A stretch of DNA of 44,622 nt from positions 27,330 through 71,951 of the forward strand of contig DFFP01000020.1 in NCBI GenBank assembly GCA_002372275.1, read 5' to 3'. The stretch comes from Alphaproteobacteria bacterium UBA3773. Lineage in GTDB: Bacteria; Pseudomonadota; Alphaproteobacteria; RF32; CAG-239. Shown here in pieces: positions 25,856-33,415 of the stretch. The position numbers and the translations under genes were made by a program. The notes beneath the pieces are model-generated. The model was not told the DNA's origin, did no database searches, and was given only the letters and a program-made list of their open reading frames with translations. Numbering within the stretch: position 1 is the first letter of the stretch; every line of letters begins with the position of its first letter.

Positions 25856-25990
25856 CTATAAAGAGGGTAAAAAATAAACCCATCGTGACGATGGGTTTTA
25901 TAAACTTTTCCTATCGTCCAAGCTTTAGCACCGTACAATTTGCCGGTTGCTGTGTGGTCATCGGGCTTGTCCCTCACACACTCTTTATAG
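25856..25990 (-). promoter_or_regulatory. SAM-I (S-box) riboswitch with intrinsic terminator, copy 2
   Basis: Minus-strand RNA from 25990: P1 5' UAUAAA pairs with UUUAUA (25899-25904). Then AGAG, P2 GUGUG/CACAC with P2b GGG-ACAAG-CCC, GAUGA, GCAACC, P3 CCG/CGG, and the hallmark GGUGCUAA. Loop CAAG pairs with CUUG after GGUGCUAAAG, matching the SAM-I pseudoknot. The usual P4 is very short or absent. The terminator is a 10-bp stem AAACCCATCG/CGATGGGTTT (25876-25898) with a U-run. GACGAUAGG can pair with CCCAUCGUC of the terminator arm as antiterminator. The wiring is therefore an OFF switch when SAM binds. 88 percent or more identical to copy 1, with differences mostly in loops or as wobble-compatible changes. 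Confidence 0.88.
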
Positions 25991-26037
25991 GTTGACTGCA
26001 ACCGTATCACAAAAATTTACGAAATACAAGCTTTTTT

Positions 26038-26289
26038 TTATTTTTTTAAATCTTTAACATAATCTTCAAAAGAAGCATAGCCGAGAGCTTTTACCGGCGC
26101 TTCCATTTTTTTCAAAGCTTTATTGACAATTTGTCCGACACGGTCAGCCGTAACACTGAACTCTGCTCCGATTTCATCCAAAGAGAGAGCTTTATCTCTA
26201 CCAAGTCCGTAGTGCATACGAAGGACACGTTCTTCCCTCGGCGTTAATGTGCTTAAAATTTCATCTATATTGTTTTTAATTTCAGTCAT
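26038..26289 (-). CDS. Orphan sigma70 region 4 protein
   Basis: An 83-residue protein consisting essentially of sigma region 4: LSTLTPREERVLRMHYGLGR, then SLDEIGAEFSVTADRVGQIV and NKALKKME, the -35-recognising helix-turn-helix. Regions 1-3 are absent, so it cannot replace a sigma factor alone. It could work as part of a split sigma factor, a transcription activator, or a phage-type sigma decoy. The C-terminal tail (GYASFEDYVKDLKK) is extra. AAGGAAC precedes ATG. It is located just upstream of riboswitch 2, on the same strand. Confidence 0.88.
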   Translation of the reverse strand: MTEIKNNIDEILSTLTPREERVLRMHYGLGRDKALSLDEIGAEFSVTADRVGQIVNKALKKMEAPVKALGYASFEDYVKDLKK

Positions 26290-26328
26290 TTTAGTTCCTT
26301 TCCTTAAAGTTTTTCCGATTCGTTTTGC

Positions 26329-26337
26329 ATTATAACA
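26329..26337 (-). promoter_or_regulatory. Extended -10 promoter of the sigma region 4 gene
   Basis: TGTTATAAT on the minus strand with a weak -35. It lies about 40 bases before ATG 26289. Confidence 0.45.
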
Positions 26338-26359
26338 TATTTGTATTTGACTGAAGAAT

Positions 26360-26749
26360 TTATTTTTTTCCTGTCAAATATCCTTCTAATAATTTAAGAA
26401 TTTCAGGATTCTTGTTCTCTTTTGCATAGTCAAGAGCCGTTTTCCCTTCATTATCCTTAACATTGACATCAGCTCCTGCTTTTAATAATGCTTCTATAAT
26501 ATCGAAGAAGCCATGACTAGCTGCTGCAACCAATGGTGTCCATTCATCATTATTTTTTGCATCAATATCTGCACCTTTATCAAGTAACATATTTATAACG
26601 TCAGAATATTCATTATTATATGCCGCATACATCAACGGCGTCCAGCCCTCCTCATCTTCTTCATTAACATCTGCGCCGTTTGCGATTTCAGCCATAACAT
26701 CTTCGGGAGTTGCTTTTTTTCACCATTTTGCATCTAAAAAATTTGACAT
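26360..26749 (-). pseudogene. Ankyrin-repeat gene interrupted by an in-frame TGA
   Basis: The best ribosome site (AAAGGGG) serves ATG 26749, giving MSNFLDAKW, then TGA (26720-26722), then KKATPEDVMAEIANGADVN in the same frame. The paralogue at 22937 reads MW-RTATPEDV without a stop at this point, so the TGA most likely replaced a TGG. Downstream are about three intact ankyrin repeats up to residue 129. Translation could restart at ATG 26695 (111 residues), but that ATG has no ribosome site. TGA is a normal stop elsewhere in the window. Either a recent nonsense mutation or a readthrough-dependent gene. Confidence 0.75.
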
Positions 26750-26778
26750 TTTAACACCCCTTTCTGTTTTTGCTGAAT

Positions 26779-27204
26779 TTATTTTTTGCTACTGTTCAAA
26801 TATTTTTCTATCACAGCAATTATTTCAGGTTTATTGCTTTTTTTCGCATAATCAAAAACACTCGTTCCGTTTGAATTTTGGGCGTGAACATCCGCGCCGT
26901 GTTTGATAAAAGCTTCTATAATTTCAGGTTTCGCAAAATATGTCTGATTATCTTTGTGGAGCGGAACAAGCACATTCATTAAAACAGTGTTTCCAAATTC
27001 ATCCGTGATGGCATTCACATCTGCGCCGTATTTAACCATCAAATCAATCGTTGAAGTCTTTTGGGCCAAACACCCGACCGAAGTAATTATTGCTTTAATA
27101 TCTTCCGTGTTCATTTTAGAAAGTTTTTGTTCAACAATTTGCGGATTTTCATCTGCAAGAATATCATCTCTCAAATCTTTTCTATACTCAAATTTATTTT
27201 CCAT
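26779..27204 (-). CDS. Ankyrin-repeat protein (short, degenerate)
   Basis: A 141-residue protein with three degenerate ankyrin repeats (MVKYGADVNAITDEFGNTVL, then FIKHGADVHAQNSNGTSVFD with YAKKSNKPEIIAVIEKYL). The N-terminal 50 residues are charged and helical. ATG 27204 is chosen because CGGAG lies 8 bases upstream, rather than ATG 27219. It lies 29 bases upstream of the interrupted ankyrin gene, so the two may once have formed an operon. Confidence 0.85.
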   Translation of the reverse strand: MENKFEYRKDLRDDILADENPQIVEQKLSKMNTEDIKAIITSVGCLAQKTSTIDLMVKYGADVNAITDEFGNTVLMNVLVPLHKDNQTYFAKPEIIEAFIKHGADVHAQNSNGTSVFDYAKKSNKPEIIAVIEKYLNSSKK

Positions 27205-27290
27205 CTTTTTTCTCCGCAATATTTAGATACTCAATACTCATACTATTTTTCTACACATCCCTTACACATTTTCTAAACAACGTCTATCAT

Positions 27291-27350
27291 AAAATTTGAT
27301 GGTGCGCAATAATTTTTATGAATTGACTTTTGACAAAAAAGTGTTATACT
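27291..27350 (+). promoter_or_regulatory. Promoter of the HAD gene, on a repeated segment
   Basis: TTGACT (27323-27328), 16 bases, TATACT (27345-27350), 30 bases before ATG 27380. The part 27291-27333 is repeated at 23670-23712. Confidence 0.65.
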
Positions 27351-27379
27351 CCACACAACAAAAAAAATTATTAAGGCTT

Positions 27380-28207
27380 ATGAAAAAGAAAATTAGTATA
27401 GCACTATGCTATGATTTTGACGGAACGCTTGCAGCCGGAAATATGCAAGAATACGGTTTTTTGAAAAAACTCGGTATCACCCCGAAAGAGTTTTGGGCAA
27501 CATCAAACAAACTCTCACATGAGATGAATGCAGATCATATTTTATGTTATATGAAATGCATGTTAGATGCAGCCAAGGCTCGAAAAATTCCGTTTAAGCG
27601 TGAAGATTTCATTGCTTGCGGAAATGATATCAAGCTCTTTGAAGGCGTAGCAACTTGGTTTGAGCGTATCAACGCATACGGTGCATCAAAGGGTGTGGAA
27701 GTCAAGCACTATCTGATTTCGTCAGGTCTTGCGGAAATTGTTGAAGGAACCGAAATTGCAAAATACTTTGAAAAGCTTTATGCTTGCAGTTTCATGTATA
27801 ACGGATACGGCGAGGCCGAATGGCCGGCCAGAATTGTCAATTACACCGACAAAACGCAGTATCTTTTCCGAATCAACAAAGGCTGTTTAGACCCGAACGA
27901 CGAAAAAGGTGTCAATGCCGTGATGCCAAAAAATGAGCGTCCGCTTCCATTTAGTCGCATGATTTATTTCGGCGATGGCGACACAGATGTTCCTTCAATG
28001 GAAATCGTCAAGAAAAACGGCGGTCACTGTATTGCGGTTTATCAACCTCGCAAAAAGGGTGCCCCGAAAAAAGCACAAAAATTTCTTGAAGATGATCGTG
28101 TCAATTTCATAGCCCCCGCAGATTACTCTGACGGCAAAAAAATAGATAAATGCGTTAAATGCATTATCGATGGGATTGCAAACGAAATCAAATTGCAAGA
28201 ACTCTAA
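27380..28207 (+). CDS. HAD-family phosphatase
   Basis: A 275-residue HAD protein: motif I CYDFDGTLAAGNM (DxDGT) at residues ~10-22, motif II LISSG near 115, and motif IV YFGDGDTDVPSM near 195. The large helical cap lies between I and II. The arrangement resembles phosphoserine-phosphatase-like subfamily IB proteins; the substrate is unknown. ATG 27380 follows the promoter at 27323-27350 and has AAGG close upstream. An upstream TTG in frame would lie before the transcription start. It ends at a strong terminator. Confidence 0.88.
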   Translation: MKKKISIALCYDFDGTLAAGNMQEYGFLKKLGITPKEFWATSNKLSHEMNADHILCYMKCMLDAAKARKIPFKREDFIACGNDIKLFEGVATWFERINAYGASKGVEVKHYLISSGLAEIVEGTEIAKYFEKLYACSFMYNGYGEAEWPARIVNYTDKTQYLFRINKGCLDPNDEKGVNAVMPKNERPLPFSRMIYFGDGDTDVPSMEIVKKNGGHCIAVYQPRKKGAPKKAQKFLEDDRVNFIAPADYSDGKKIDKCVKCIIDGIANEIKLQEL

Positions 28208-28210
28208 CTT

Positions 28211-28245
28211 AAAAAAAGCCCGCTTTTGAAAGCGAGCTTTTTTTG
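28211..28245 (+). terminator. Intrinsic terminator of the HAD gene
   Basis: AAAAAAAGC...GCTTT pairs with AAAGC...GCTTTTTTT, followed by T-rich sequence. Confidence 0.88.
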
Positions 28246-28354
28246 TGTCGTTATAATCGGTAATTTTTTTTGATTTGATATATTTAAATAATGCGGCTTA
28301 AATGTAACCGAAAGATTTATCTTTCATGGTCTAACTGATATAAGGAAAACTGAC

Positions 28355-28963
28355 ATGAGAAAAGTTTTATTATTGGCAAGCTGTGCATGTTTTGCAGCCT
28401 TAAATGCTTCTGCTTTTGAATTTAATCCGTACGTTGCAGCTAAAGCAAAATATGTTATTGCACGCAACGAAGTAAAAGTAAAAGGCAGTTTTGAGGGCAA
28501 AGAAAAATTAAACGATAATATTTTAGGCGGCTCGGTTATCGTTGGTACAACTTATCCGCTTTTAGATGGTAATTTCCGCTTTGAATTGGAATATACTAAA
28601 AACGCCGACGCCAAAAAAAGACAAGTTAAAGTTAAAACACAAGGTGTTTTGCTCAACGTTTATTATGACTTTGATATAAAAACAGTTCCTGCCTTTAAGC
28701 CCTATATCGGTGCCGGTTTAGGTTGGGGCCGCACGGAAATTGAAAGCAAAAACTCCAAAACAATTAGAAACAACGGCACTTCCGCACAAATCGGCGGCGG
28801 CATCAATTACCAAATCTGCGAGCACGTTACAGCTGATTTAGGATATCGTTATATCACGTATGGTGATTTTGATAAAGAATACCATTTTGGTCCGATTTAT
28901 GAAAAATATGAATACAAACCCCGCGCACACGAAATTCTACTCGGTGTCAGATATTCATTTTAA
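28355..28963 (+). CDS. Outer-membrane beta-barrel protein (opacity/OmpA-like)
   Basis: A 202-residue protein with an N-terminal signal peptide (MRKVLLLASCACFAALNASA, cleavage after ASA near residue 20). The mature part alternates hydrophobic and polar residues, as in an eight-strand barrel: FNPYVAAKAKYV, KPYIGAGLGWGRTEI, SAQIGGGINYQI, VTADLGYRYITYG, and the last strand HEILLGVRYSF ending in aromatic F. Typical of opacity-family porin-like surface antigens in alphaproteobacteria. The role is likely adhesion or membrane integrity. AAGGAA lies 8 bases before ATG. A good terminator follows. Confidence 0.9.
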   Translation: MRKVLLLASCACFAALNASAFEFNPYVAAKAKYVIARNEVKVKGSFEGKEKLNDNILGGSVIVGTTYPLLDGNFRFELEYTKNADAKKRQVKVKTQGVLLNVYYDFDIKTVPAFKPYIGAGLGWGRTEIESKNSKTIRNNGTSAQIGGGINYQICEHVTADLGYRYITYGDFDKEYHFGPIYEKYEYKPRAHEILLGVRYSF

Positions 28964-28986
28964 TTGATGATATATTTTATCAATTT

Positions 28987-29012
28987 CCCCCGGCTTTAAC
29001 CGGGGGTTTTTA
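28987..29012 (+). terminator. Intrinsic terminator of the beta-barrel gene
   Basis: CCCCCGG-CTTTAA-CCGGGGG followed by TTTTT. Confidence 0.93.
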
Positions 29013-29104
29013 TACATTTTAGCGGATAATTCAATAAGTCCTATAGGTCATTTTTGCAACAAAAATCAAATGACAGATTCAAAAATGCATAAATATTGAA
29101 ATTG

Positions 29105-29452
29105 TCACTCTCTCAAGAATTCCGATAATTTTTTTGCAATTGTATTTGTCAGCTGATTAAATTTCATATTAAATCTGTCAAACACAGAACATTGACCGCT
29201 TGCAATTTCTTTCCACCTGTTGCTTTCAACGCGGCCGGCTTTTAAGCCACCCATTCGAATAACTGCTATATTCATTTTTTTATAAAAATTATCCGACAAC
29301 CAAACTGTTCTGTTATTTTTATCAAAAAAACGTATCCTGTTCGAATTTTTTCGATCCCTTTCAAATCCGATAACTCTTTTTTCTTTATCTTCTTTAGCAA
29401 GTTCTCCGTTAATGAAATCTATTGTATCTAAAAAACCACCGTTACAAGGCAT
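29105..29452 (-). CDS. Unknown 115-residue protein
   Basis: No family recognised. It is soluble, basic and compact, starting MPCNGGFLDTIDFINGELAK, with a central RKNSNRIRFFDKNNRTVWLS and a C-terminal helix ending EFLRE. ATG 29452 with AAAGGAG 7 bases upstream is chosen over a frame starting at 29497. A consensus-like promoter lies just upstream. The single-gene unit is followed only by AT-rich sequence and the beta-barrel terminator. Confidence 0.78.
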   Translation of the reverse strand: MPCNGGFLDTIDFINGELAKEDKEKRVIGFERDRKNSNRIRFFDKNNRTVWLSDNFYKKMNIAVIRMGGLKAGRVESNRWKEIASGQCSVFDRFNMKFNQLTNTIAKKLSEFLRE

Positions 29453-29488
29453 ATCCGCACTCCTTTCAACAATTGTTCTTATAGTCAG

Positions 29489-29517
29489 ATTATGCACAAT
29501 TCTTTTTAATTTGTCAA
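29489..29517 (-). promoter_or_regulatory. Promoter of the 115-residue gene
   Basis: TTGACA (29512-29517), 17 bases, CATAAT (29489-29494) on the minus strand. Confidence 0.65.
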
Positions 29518-29530
29518 CATTTTTGTCAAA

Positions 29531-30901
29531 TTAGCAAACAACATTTTTGGCCAGTCCGCCAAGCGATGTTTCTTTATAATCGTTTTGCAGGCTTAAACCT
29601 GTTTCATACATTGTTTTGATAATGCTGTCTAAACTGACCTTGTGTTCTCCCGTGCCGCGCGTAGCCAATCTGCTGGCATTGACGGCCTTAATGGCTGCCA
29701 TCGCATTTCGCTCAATACACGGAATCTGCACCAATCCTTTAATCGGATCACATGTTAGCCCTAAATTATGTTCCATCCCGATTTCGGCCGCATTTTCTAT
29801 TTGCGCCGTATTTCCGCCCATCACAGCACAAAGTCCGGCCGCCGCCATCGAGCAAGCCACTCCGACTTCCCCTTGACACCCGACCTCTGCTCCTGAAATC
29901 GAAGCATTTGTCCGATAGAGTGAACAAATAGCCGCCGCCGTTGTTAAATAAACAATATCCGCCATATCGTCATAAAATGCTTTTTTATGCGCAAACCTCT
30001 GATAGTATCGCATCACGGCAGGCATAATGCCGGCCGAGCCCATGGTGGGCGCTGTCACAATTTTGCTGCCTGAAGCATTTTCTTCAGCCACGGCAAAAGC
30101 CCATAAATTGACCCAGTCTAAAATAAAAAGTCCATCATCCACATTATTTTCAAAACGTTTTTGCAAACTTTCATACATTTCGGGGGCCCGACGTCTGACC
30201 TTTAAACTTCCCGGCAAAATTCCTTGTTTATGCACACCGTCATTGATATTTTGTTGCATAATTTGTGAAATTTTGCGGATATATTTTTTTGTATCTTCGT
30301 CTGAATACAGAGCGCGTTCATTTGCCAAAACAACGTCACTGACAGACATATTTTGCTTTTCACAAATACACTTCAGCTGAGCAAAACTGTCAAATTGAAA
30401 AGGAACATCAAGAGGCTGCCGTTCTATTCTATGCGCAATTTCATCAAGCCGCGCGATTGTCCCGCCGCCGACCGAAAAATAAGTTTCTTCAAGAACAATA
30501 TTATTTTGCCCGTCCAGCGCCACAAATTTCATACCGTTGGAATGTTCTTTTAAAAAAGTCTTTTTCTCAAAAATAAAATTTTTTTCAAAATCAAAATTAA
30601 TATTTTGTTTGTCGCCCAAAAGAAGCGATTTTGAGTTTTTCACACGCTCAATATAATTTTGTTTTAAGTCGATTTTATCTGCCGTCAGACCAAGCAAACC
30701 ATACACAATGGCATTCGGTGTGCCGTGCCCGACACCTGTGAGAGCAAGAGAACCATATAAATAAATTTTTACATCCTGAACGCTATCAATTTTGCCTTTC
30801 AAATTATCCACAAAACGCTTAGCCGCTTTCATCGGCCCAACGGTATGCGAACTTGAAGGCCCGATTCCGATGGCAAAAATTTCAGACAAACTGTAATACA
30901 T
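29531..30901 (-). CDS. sdaA: L-serine dehydratase (iron-sulfur, single chain)
   Basis: Converts L-serine to pyruvate and ammonia using a [4Fe-4S] cluster. The 456-residue single-chain form matches the SdaA length. The N-terminal signature is GIGPSSSHTVGPMKAAKRF, with YGSLALTGVGHGT near 50 and the catalytic SVGGGTI near 140. The alpha domain has APTMGSAGIMPAVMRYY and cysteine-bearing GCQGEVGVACSMAAAG plus LVQIPCIERNAMAAIKAVNA, which with a third cysteine hold the cluster. All key residues look intact. Cytoplasmic; a role in serine catabolism is typical. Confidence 0.96.
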   Translation of the reverse strand: MYYSLSEIFAIGIGPSSSHTVGPMKAAKRFVDNLKGKIDSVQDVKIYLYGSLALTGVGHGTPNAIVYGLLGLTADKIDLKQNYIERVKNSKSLLLGDKQNINFDFEKNFIFEKKTFLKEHSNGMKFVALDGQNNIVLEETYFSVGGGTIARLDEIAHRIERQPLDVPFQFDSFAQLKCICEKQNMSVSDVVLANERALYSDEDTKKYIRKISQIMQQNINDGVHKQGILPGSLKVRRRAPEMYESLQKRFENNVDDGLFILDWVNLWAFAVAEENASGSKIVTAPTMGSAGIMPAVMRYYQRFAHKKAFYDDMADIVYLTTAAAICSLYRTNASISGAEVGCQGEVGVACSMAAAGLCAVMGGNTAQIENAAEIGMEHNLGLTCDPIKGLVQIPCIERNAMAAIKAVNASRLATRGTGEHKVSLDSIIKTMYETGLSLQNDYKETSLGGLAKNVVC

Positions 30902-30981
30902 ACCAAACTCCTATTTATTCTGACACATCAAAATATCAGGTAAGATTTAATTTTAGGTTTATTTTGTACATTTCAAATATT

Positions 30982-31013
30982 AAAAAAGTGCCCTTTTGAC
31001 AAGGACACTTTTT
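30982..31013 (-). terminator. Intrinsic terminator after the gene at 31027
   Basis: Minus strand: AAAAAGTGTCCTT pairs with AAGGGCACTTTTT (one G-U), ending in a T-run. Confidence 0.85.
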
Positions 31014-31026
31014 AAAAAAGACGCTG

Positions 31027-31281
31027 TTATACCAACAACCGAAGCCCATTTTTATAGGCCTGAGATTCTTCTCGGTTTCCGCGATATTTGAGATATGCTT
31101 CAGCATCAGGATAAAGCGAATACCTTGATACATAACTCATCACTTCATTATGTTTTCCCTTTCGCATCAGCATGATTTCAGCTTCTTTTGAAAGCCTGAA
31201 CTCGGCGATGTAATCGAAAACTTTTTTCCGATCGCGACCGGTTACCAATTGAACTTCTTCTTGCGGTTTTAACTTATCCAT
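31027..31281 (-). CDS. Short-repeat protein, paralogue of the gene at 33077
   Basis: An 84-residue protein built of two and a half ~30-residue repeats of the type (V/I)xxYIxxxxLSxxAExxLxxRGxxxE: DYIAEFRLSKEAEIMLMRKG and SYVSRYSLYPDAEAYLKYRG. The spacing resembles helical solenoid repeats (ankyrin-like or TPR-like) with a conserved RG turn. I do not recognise a named family. The leader carries a ~70-nt block also found before the paralogue. Confidence 0.8.
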   Translation of the reverse strand: MDKLKPQEEVQLVTGRDRKKVFDYIAEFRLSKEAEIMLMRKGKHNEVMSYVSRYSLYPDAEAYLKYRGNREESQAYKNGLRLLV

Positions 31282-31353
31282 AATACTTTTTTTTTTAACG
31301 AGGTTCGGCCCTTTTACCTACTCCTTCATATTGTTAATAATTTTTATTTAATT
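31282..31353 (-). promoter_or_regulatory. Conserved leader block shared with 33416-33488
   Basis: Reading from 31353: TTATTAACAATATGAAGGAG, TAGGTAAAAGGGCCGAACCT, CGTTAAAAAAA, then GTATT and ATG. AGGT/ACCT can form a hairpin with GGGCC in the loop. The block matches the paralogue's leader far better than the coding sequences match each other. AAGGAG is about 50 nt from the ATG, too far to be the ribosome site. Confidence 0.6.
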
Positions 31354-31411
31354 CAAATCAGATTCTCTTCTAACAGATTAAATTGAATTGTCAATATTAT
31401 AAGGTATTTAT

Positions 31412-32026
31412 TTATCTTTTTTTATAAAAATCGTATATACAGTGCCCGATTTTTTTCTCAAAATAATCTTTTATTTCGTTGCTGGCAATTAAAATAGGAG
31501 AAAGATCTTCACTCGGATGGCGCGAGCCATATTCTTCGGCTCTTTGCTCAAGTGTCACAAATCCGTCTTTATTAGCCAAATTATCACAAAGCTCAATCAA
31601 ATAATCTTCATCTTTTGCCGGATGGGTAGCTATATAATTTTCAATAAAATCATAATCTTCTTTTTTATTATAAAACCAATGCGCATACATTTCATAACAC
31701 GCCAATTTTCTCCATGGAAACGAATGTAACAAACACGCGCGCGCAATTTCCTCATCTTGATTGCATAATTTTTCATATCCCAAAATACCGTGAAAACGCT
31801 CTTTTCTATCTTCCTCCGTTTTGCAAACATCATGAAGAAGCCCCATAACGTAGACTCTGTTTTCATCCATTACCGGAATTTCCGATGCAATCATTTGCGC
31901 AATTTTTGCCGCCCCGACCACATGATTTTCATATAAATACCAAGTATTTGGATCGCGCCCGAGCGCAATTTCCTGCTTTTTAACCTGTTCAATTATTCCA
32001 TGTGCTTGTGCTCTTGATATAGACAT
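31412..32026 (-). CDS. HD-domain phosphohydrolase
   Basis: A 204-residue protein of the HD superfamily. ENHVVGAAKIAQMIA supplies the first histidine, VMGLLHDVCKTEEDR the HD pair, and RFHGILGYEKL plus CLLHSFPWR and ELCDNLANKDG the later metal ligands. Similar proteins act as phosphohydrolases on nucleotides or related metabolites; the substrate is unknown. ATG 32026 has AAAGGA upstream (32032 is an alternative). It stands as a single gene in front of the short-repeat protein's leader. Confidence 0.85.
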   Translation of the reverse strand: MSISRAQAHGIIEQVKKQEIALGRDPNTWYLYENHVVGAAKIAQMIASEIPVMDENRVYVMGLLHDVCKTEEDRKERFHGILGYEKLCNQDEEIARACLLHSFPWRKLACYEMYAHWFYNKKEDYDFIENYIATHPAKDEDYLIELCDNLANKDGFVTLEQRAEEYGSRHPSEDLSPILIASNEIKDYFEKKIGHCIYDFYKKR

Positions 32027-32130
32027 TTTCAAATCCTTTTGTTCAAAACTTTCAATAGATTATATTACATTATTTTTTTGAAGCATTAAAAAAGCTTTAT
32101 TAATTCCATTTCAAAATTTAAATATATTCT

Positions 32131-32934
32131 CTATCTGCAATTAAATTGATCTTTCACATAAGATAGATCCACAACCCTTTTATCATGATATTTTTTCAGC
32201 GCATTTTTAGCATAAGCAGCATAGCACGAAATTCTCTCAAACGGTGAAATACTTTTTTCGCTCATAAATCTTTTGAACGCGAACCATGCCATAATATGTT
32301 TATGTCGGCTCAGCTGATTGGATCGAAGACGATAAAGAAGCAAAATTTTGTTCAAACCATAAAATTTTTCTCCTCTTCGCAGATATTGCATCCAAAGCCG
32401 TGCATCTTCACAAAGCTCTCGATCATTTGGAAAACAAATATCTTTAATTTTTTCGCGGTCAATCATCACGGTTGACATACCGATTTGCGATGTTTTCATA
32501 TAACGTTTGATATCAATACATTCATCCACATTCACTTGCCCCCGACCGCGCACCTGACCGTCTTCGGTCAAACAGGCAAAAGCCGTGTGTGATAAACCTG
32601 CATCATGTTTTCGCATAAAAAAGATTTGGCTGGATAATTTATTTTTGGCCCACAAATCATCTGCATCAATAAAAGCCAAATACCTTCCGGTGGCATATTG
32701 AATGGCCTCATTTCGTGCGGGGCCTGCCCCTTGATTATTTTTCAAAGAATAAATTTTAATGCGCGAATCTTTTTGAGCGTACTCATTCACCTTTTCAAGC
32801 GATCGATCGGTCGAAGCGTCATTAACAATAATGAGCTCCCAATTTTTATAATCCTGGCGAAGAACCGATTCGATTGTTTGCCCGACATATTTTTCACAGT
32901 TATACAAAGGTAAAATGATTGATACTTTATCCAT
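32131..32934 (-). CDS. Family 2 glycosyltransferase
   Basis: A 267-residue GT-A fold glycosyltransferase with no membrane helix. VSIILPLYNCEKYVGQTIES at the N-terminus, WELIIVNDASTDRSLEKV with the nucleotide-binding DAS, and RYLAFIDADDLW with the DxD motif (residues ~95-103) are classical GT2 features. The acceptor is unknown; relatives decorate surface polysaccharides. There is no neighbouring polysaccharide cluster. A promoter lies just upstream. Confidence 0.92.
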   Translation of the reverse strand: MDKVSIILPLYNCEKYVGQTIESVLRQDYKNWELIIVNDASTDRSLEKVNEYAQKDSRIKIYSLKNNQGAGPARNEAIQYATGRYLAFIDADDLWAKNKLSSQIFFMRKHDAGLSHTAFACLTEDGQVRGRGQVNVDECIDIKRYMKTSQIGMSTVMIDREKIKDICFPNDRELCEDARLWMQYLRRGEKFYGLNKILLLYRLRSNQLSRHKHIMAWFAFKRFMSEKSISPFERISCYAAYAKNALKKYHDKRVVDLSYVKDQFNCR

Positions 32935-32966
32935 ATTTGTCTCTCTTGATTTCTAAATTGTATAAA

Positions 32967-32995
32967 ATTTAACATGATTAAAAAAAAATTGTCAA
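32967..32995 (-). promoter_or_regulatory. Promoter of the glycosyltransferase gene
   Basis: TTGACA (32990-32995), 17 bases, TTAAAT (32967-32972) on the minus strand. Confidence 0.55.
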
Positions 32996-33037
32996 TATAT
33001 TCGTAATAACAAATGATTTCAATTTACTCTGATATAT

Positions 33038-33073
33038 AAAAAACAGCGTCTTAAAAAAAAGACACTGTTTTTT
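33038..33073 (-). terminator. Intrinsic terminator after the gene at 33077
   Basis: AAAAAACAG...GTCTT pairs with AAGAC...CTGTTTTTT (one G-U on the minus strand), with a T-run. Confidence 0.85.
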
Positions 33074-33076
33074 CAC

Positions 33077-33415
33077 TTAAGAAAGCGATTGCCCGTTTTG
33101 ATAAGCATCAATTTCTTCCTGATTTCCGCGTACCAACAAAGCGCCTTCTGCCATAGAGCTTGAAAAAGGCCAAGGCCACTCTGTAATGTAATGCATAATT
33201 TCTTTATGCTTACCGCGTTTGATTAAAGCAATTTCTGCTTTTTCCGAAAGCGGCCTTTGAGAAATGTAAGCCATAATCTCATCGTTATTACCGCGCTTGA
33301 TCAAAGATTTTTCAGCCTTATCAGAAAGAAAATTATCTTTAATGTAAGCCATAATTTTTTTATGATTTCCACCGGTAATCATCTCAAGCTCTTGCATTTC
33401 ATTTAATTTTTCCAT
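33077..33415 (-). CDS. Short-repeat protein, paralogue of the gene at 31027
   Basis: A 112-residue protein with three to four ~30-residue repeats: AYIKDNFLSDKAEKSLIKRG, AYISQRPLSEKAEIALIKRG and HYITEWPWPFSSSMAEGALL followed by VRGNQEE. Compared with the 84-residue paralogue, one more repeat is present, so repeats have been gained or lost. Shares the leader block and terminator style with it. No family recognised. Confidence 0.82.
   Translation of the reverse strand: MEKLNEMQELEMITGGNHKKIMAYIKDNFLSDKAEKSLIKRGNNDEIMAYISQRPLSEKAEIALIKRGKHKEIMHYITEWPWPFSSSMAEGALLVRGNQEEIDAYQNGQSLS

Noticed and set aside
26720..26722. UGA recoded as tryptophan in this organism
   Set aside because: Many genes here end in TGA with ATGA couplings, for example at 16224 and 24644, and TGG is used throughout for tryptophan.
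31282..31353. preQ1 riboswitch in the short-repeat leaders
   Set aside because: The A-run and GGTTC-like words recall preQ1-I on the wrong strand, but the aptamer pseudoknot cannot be formed.
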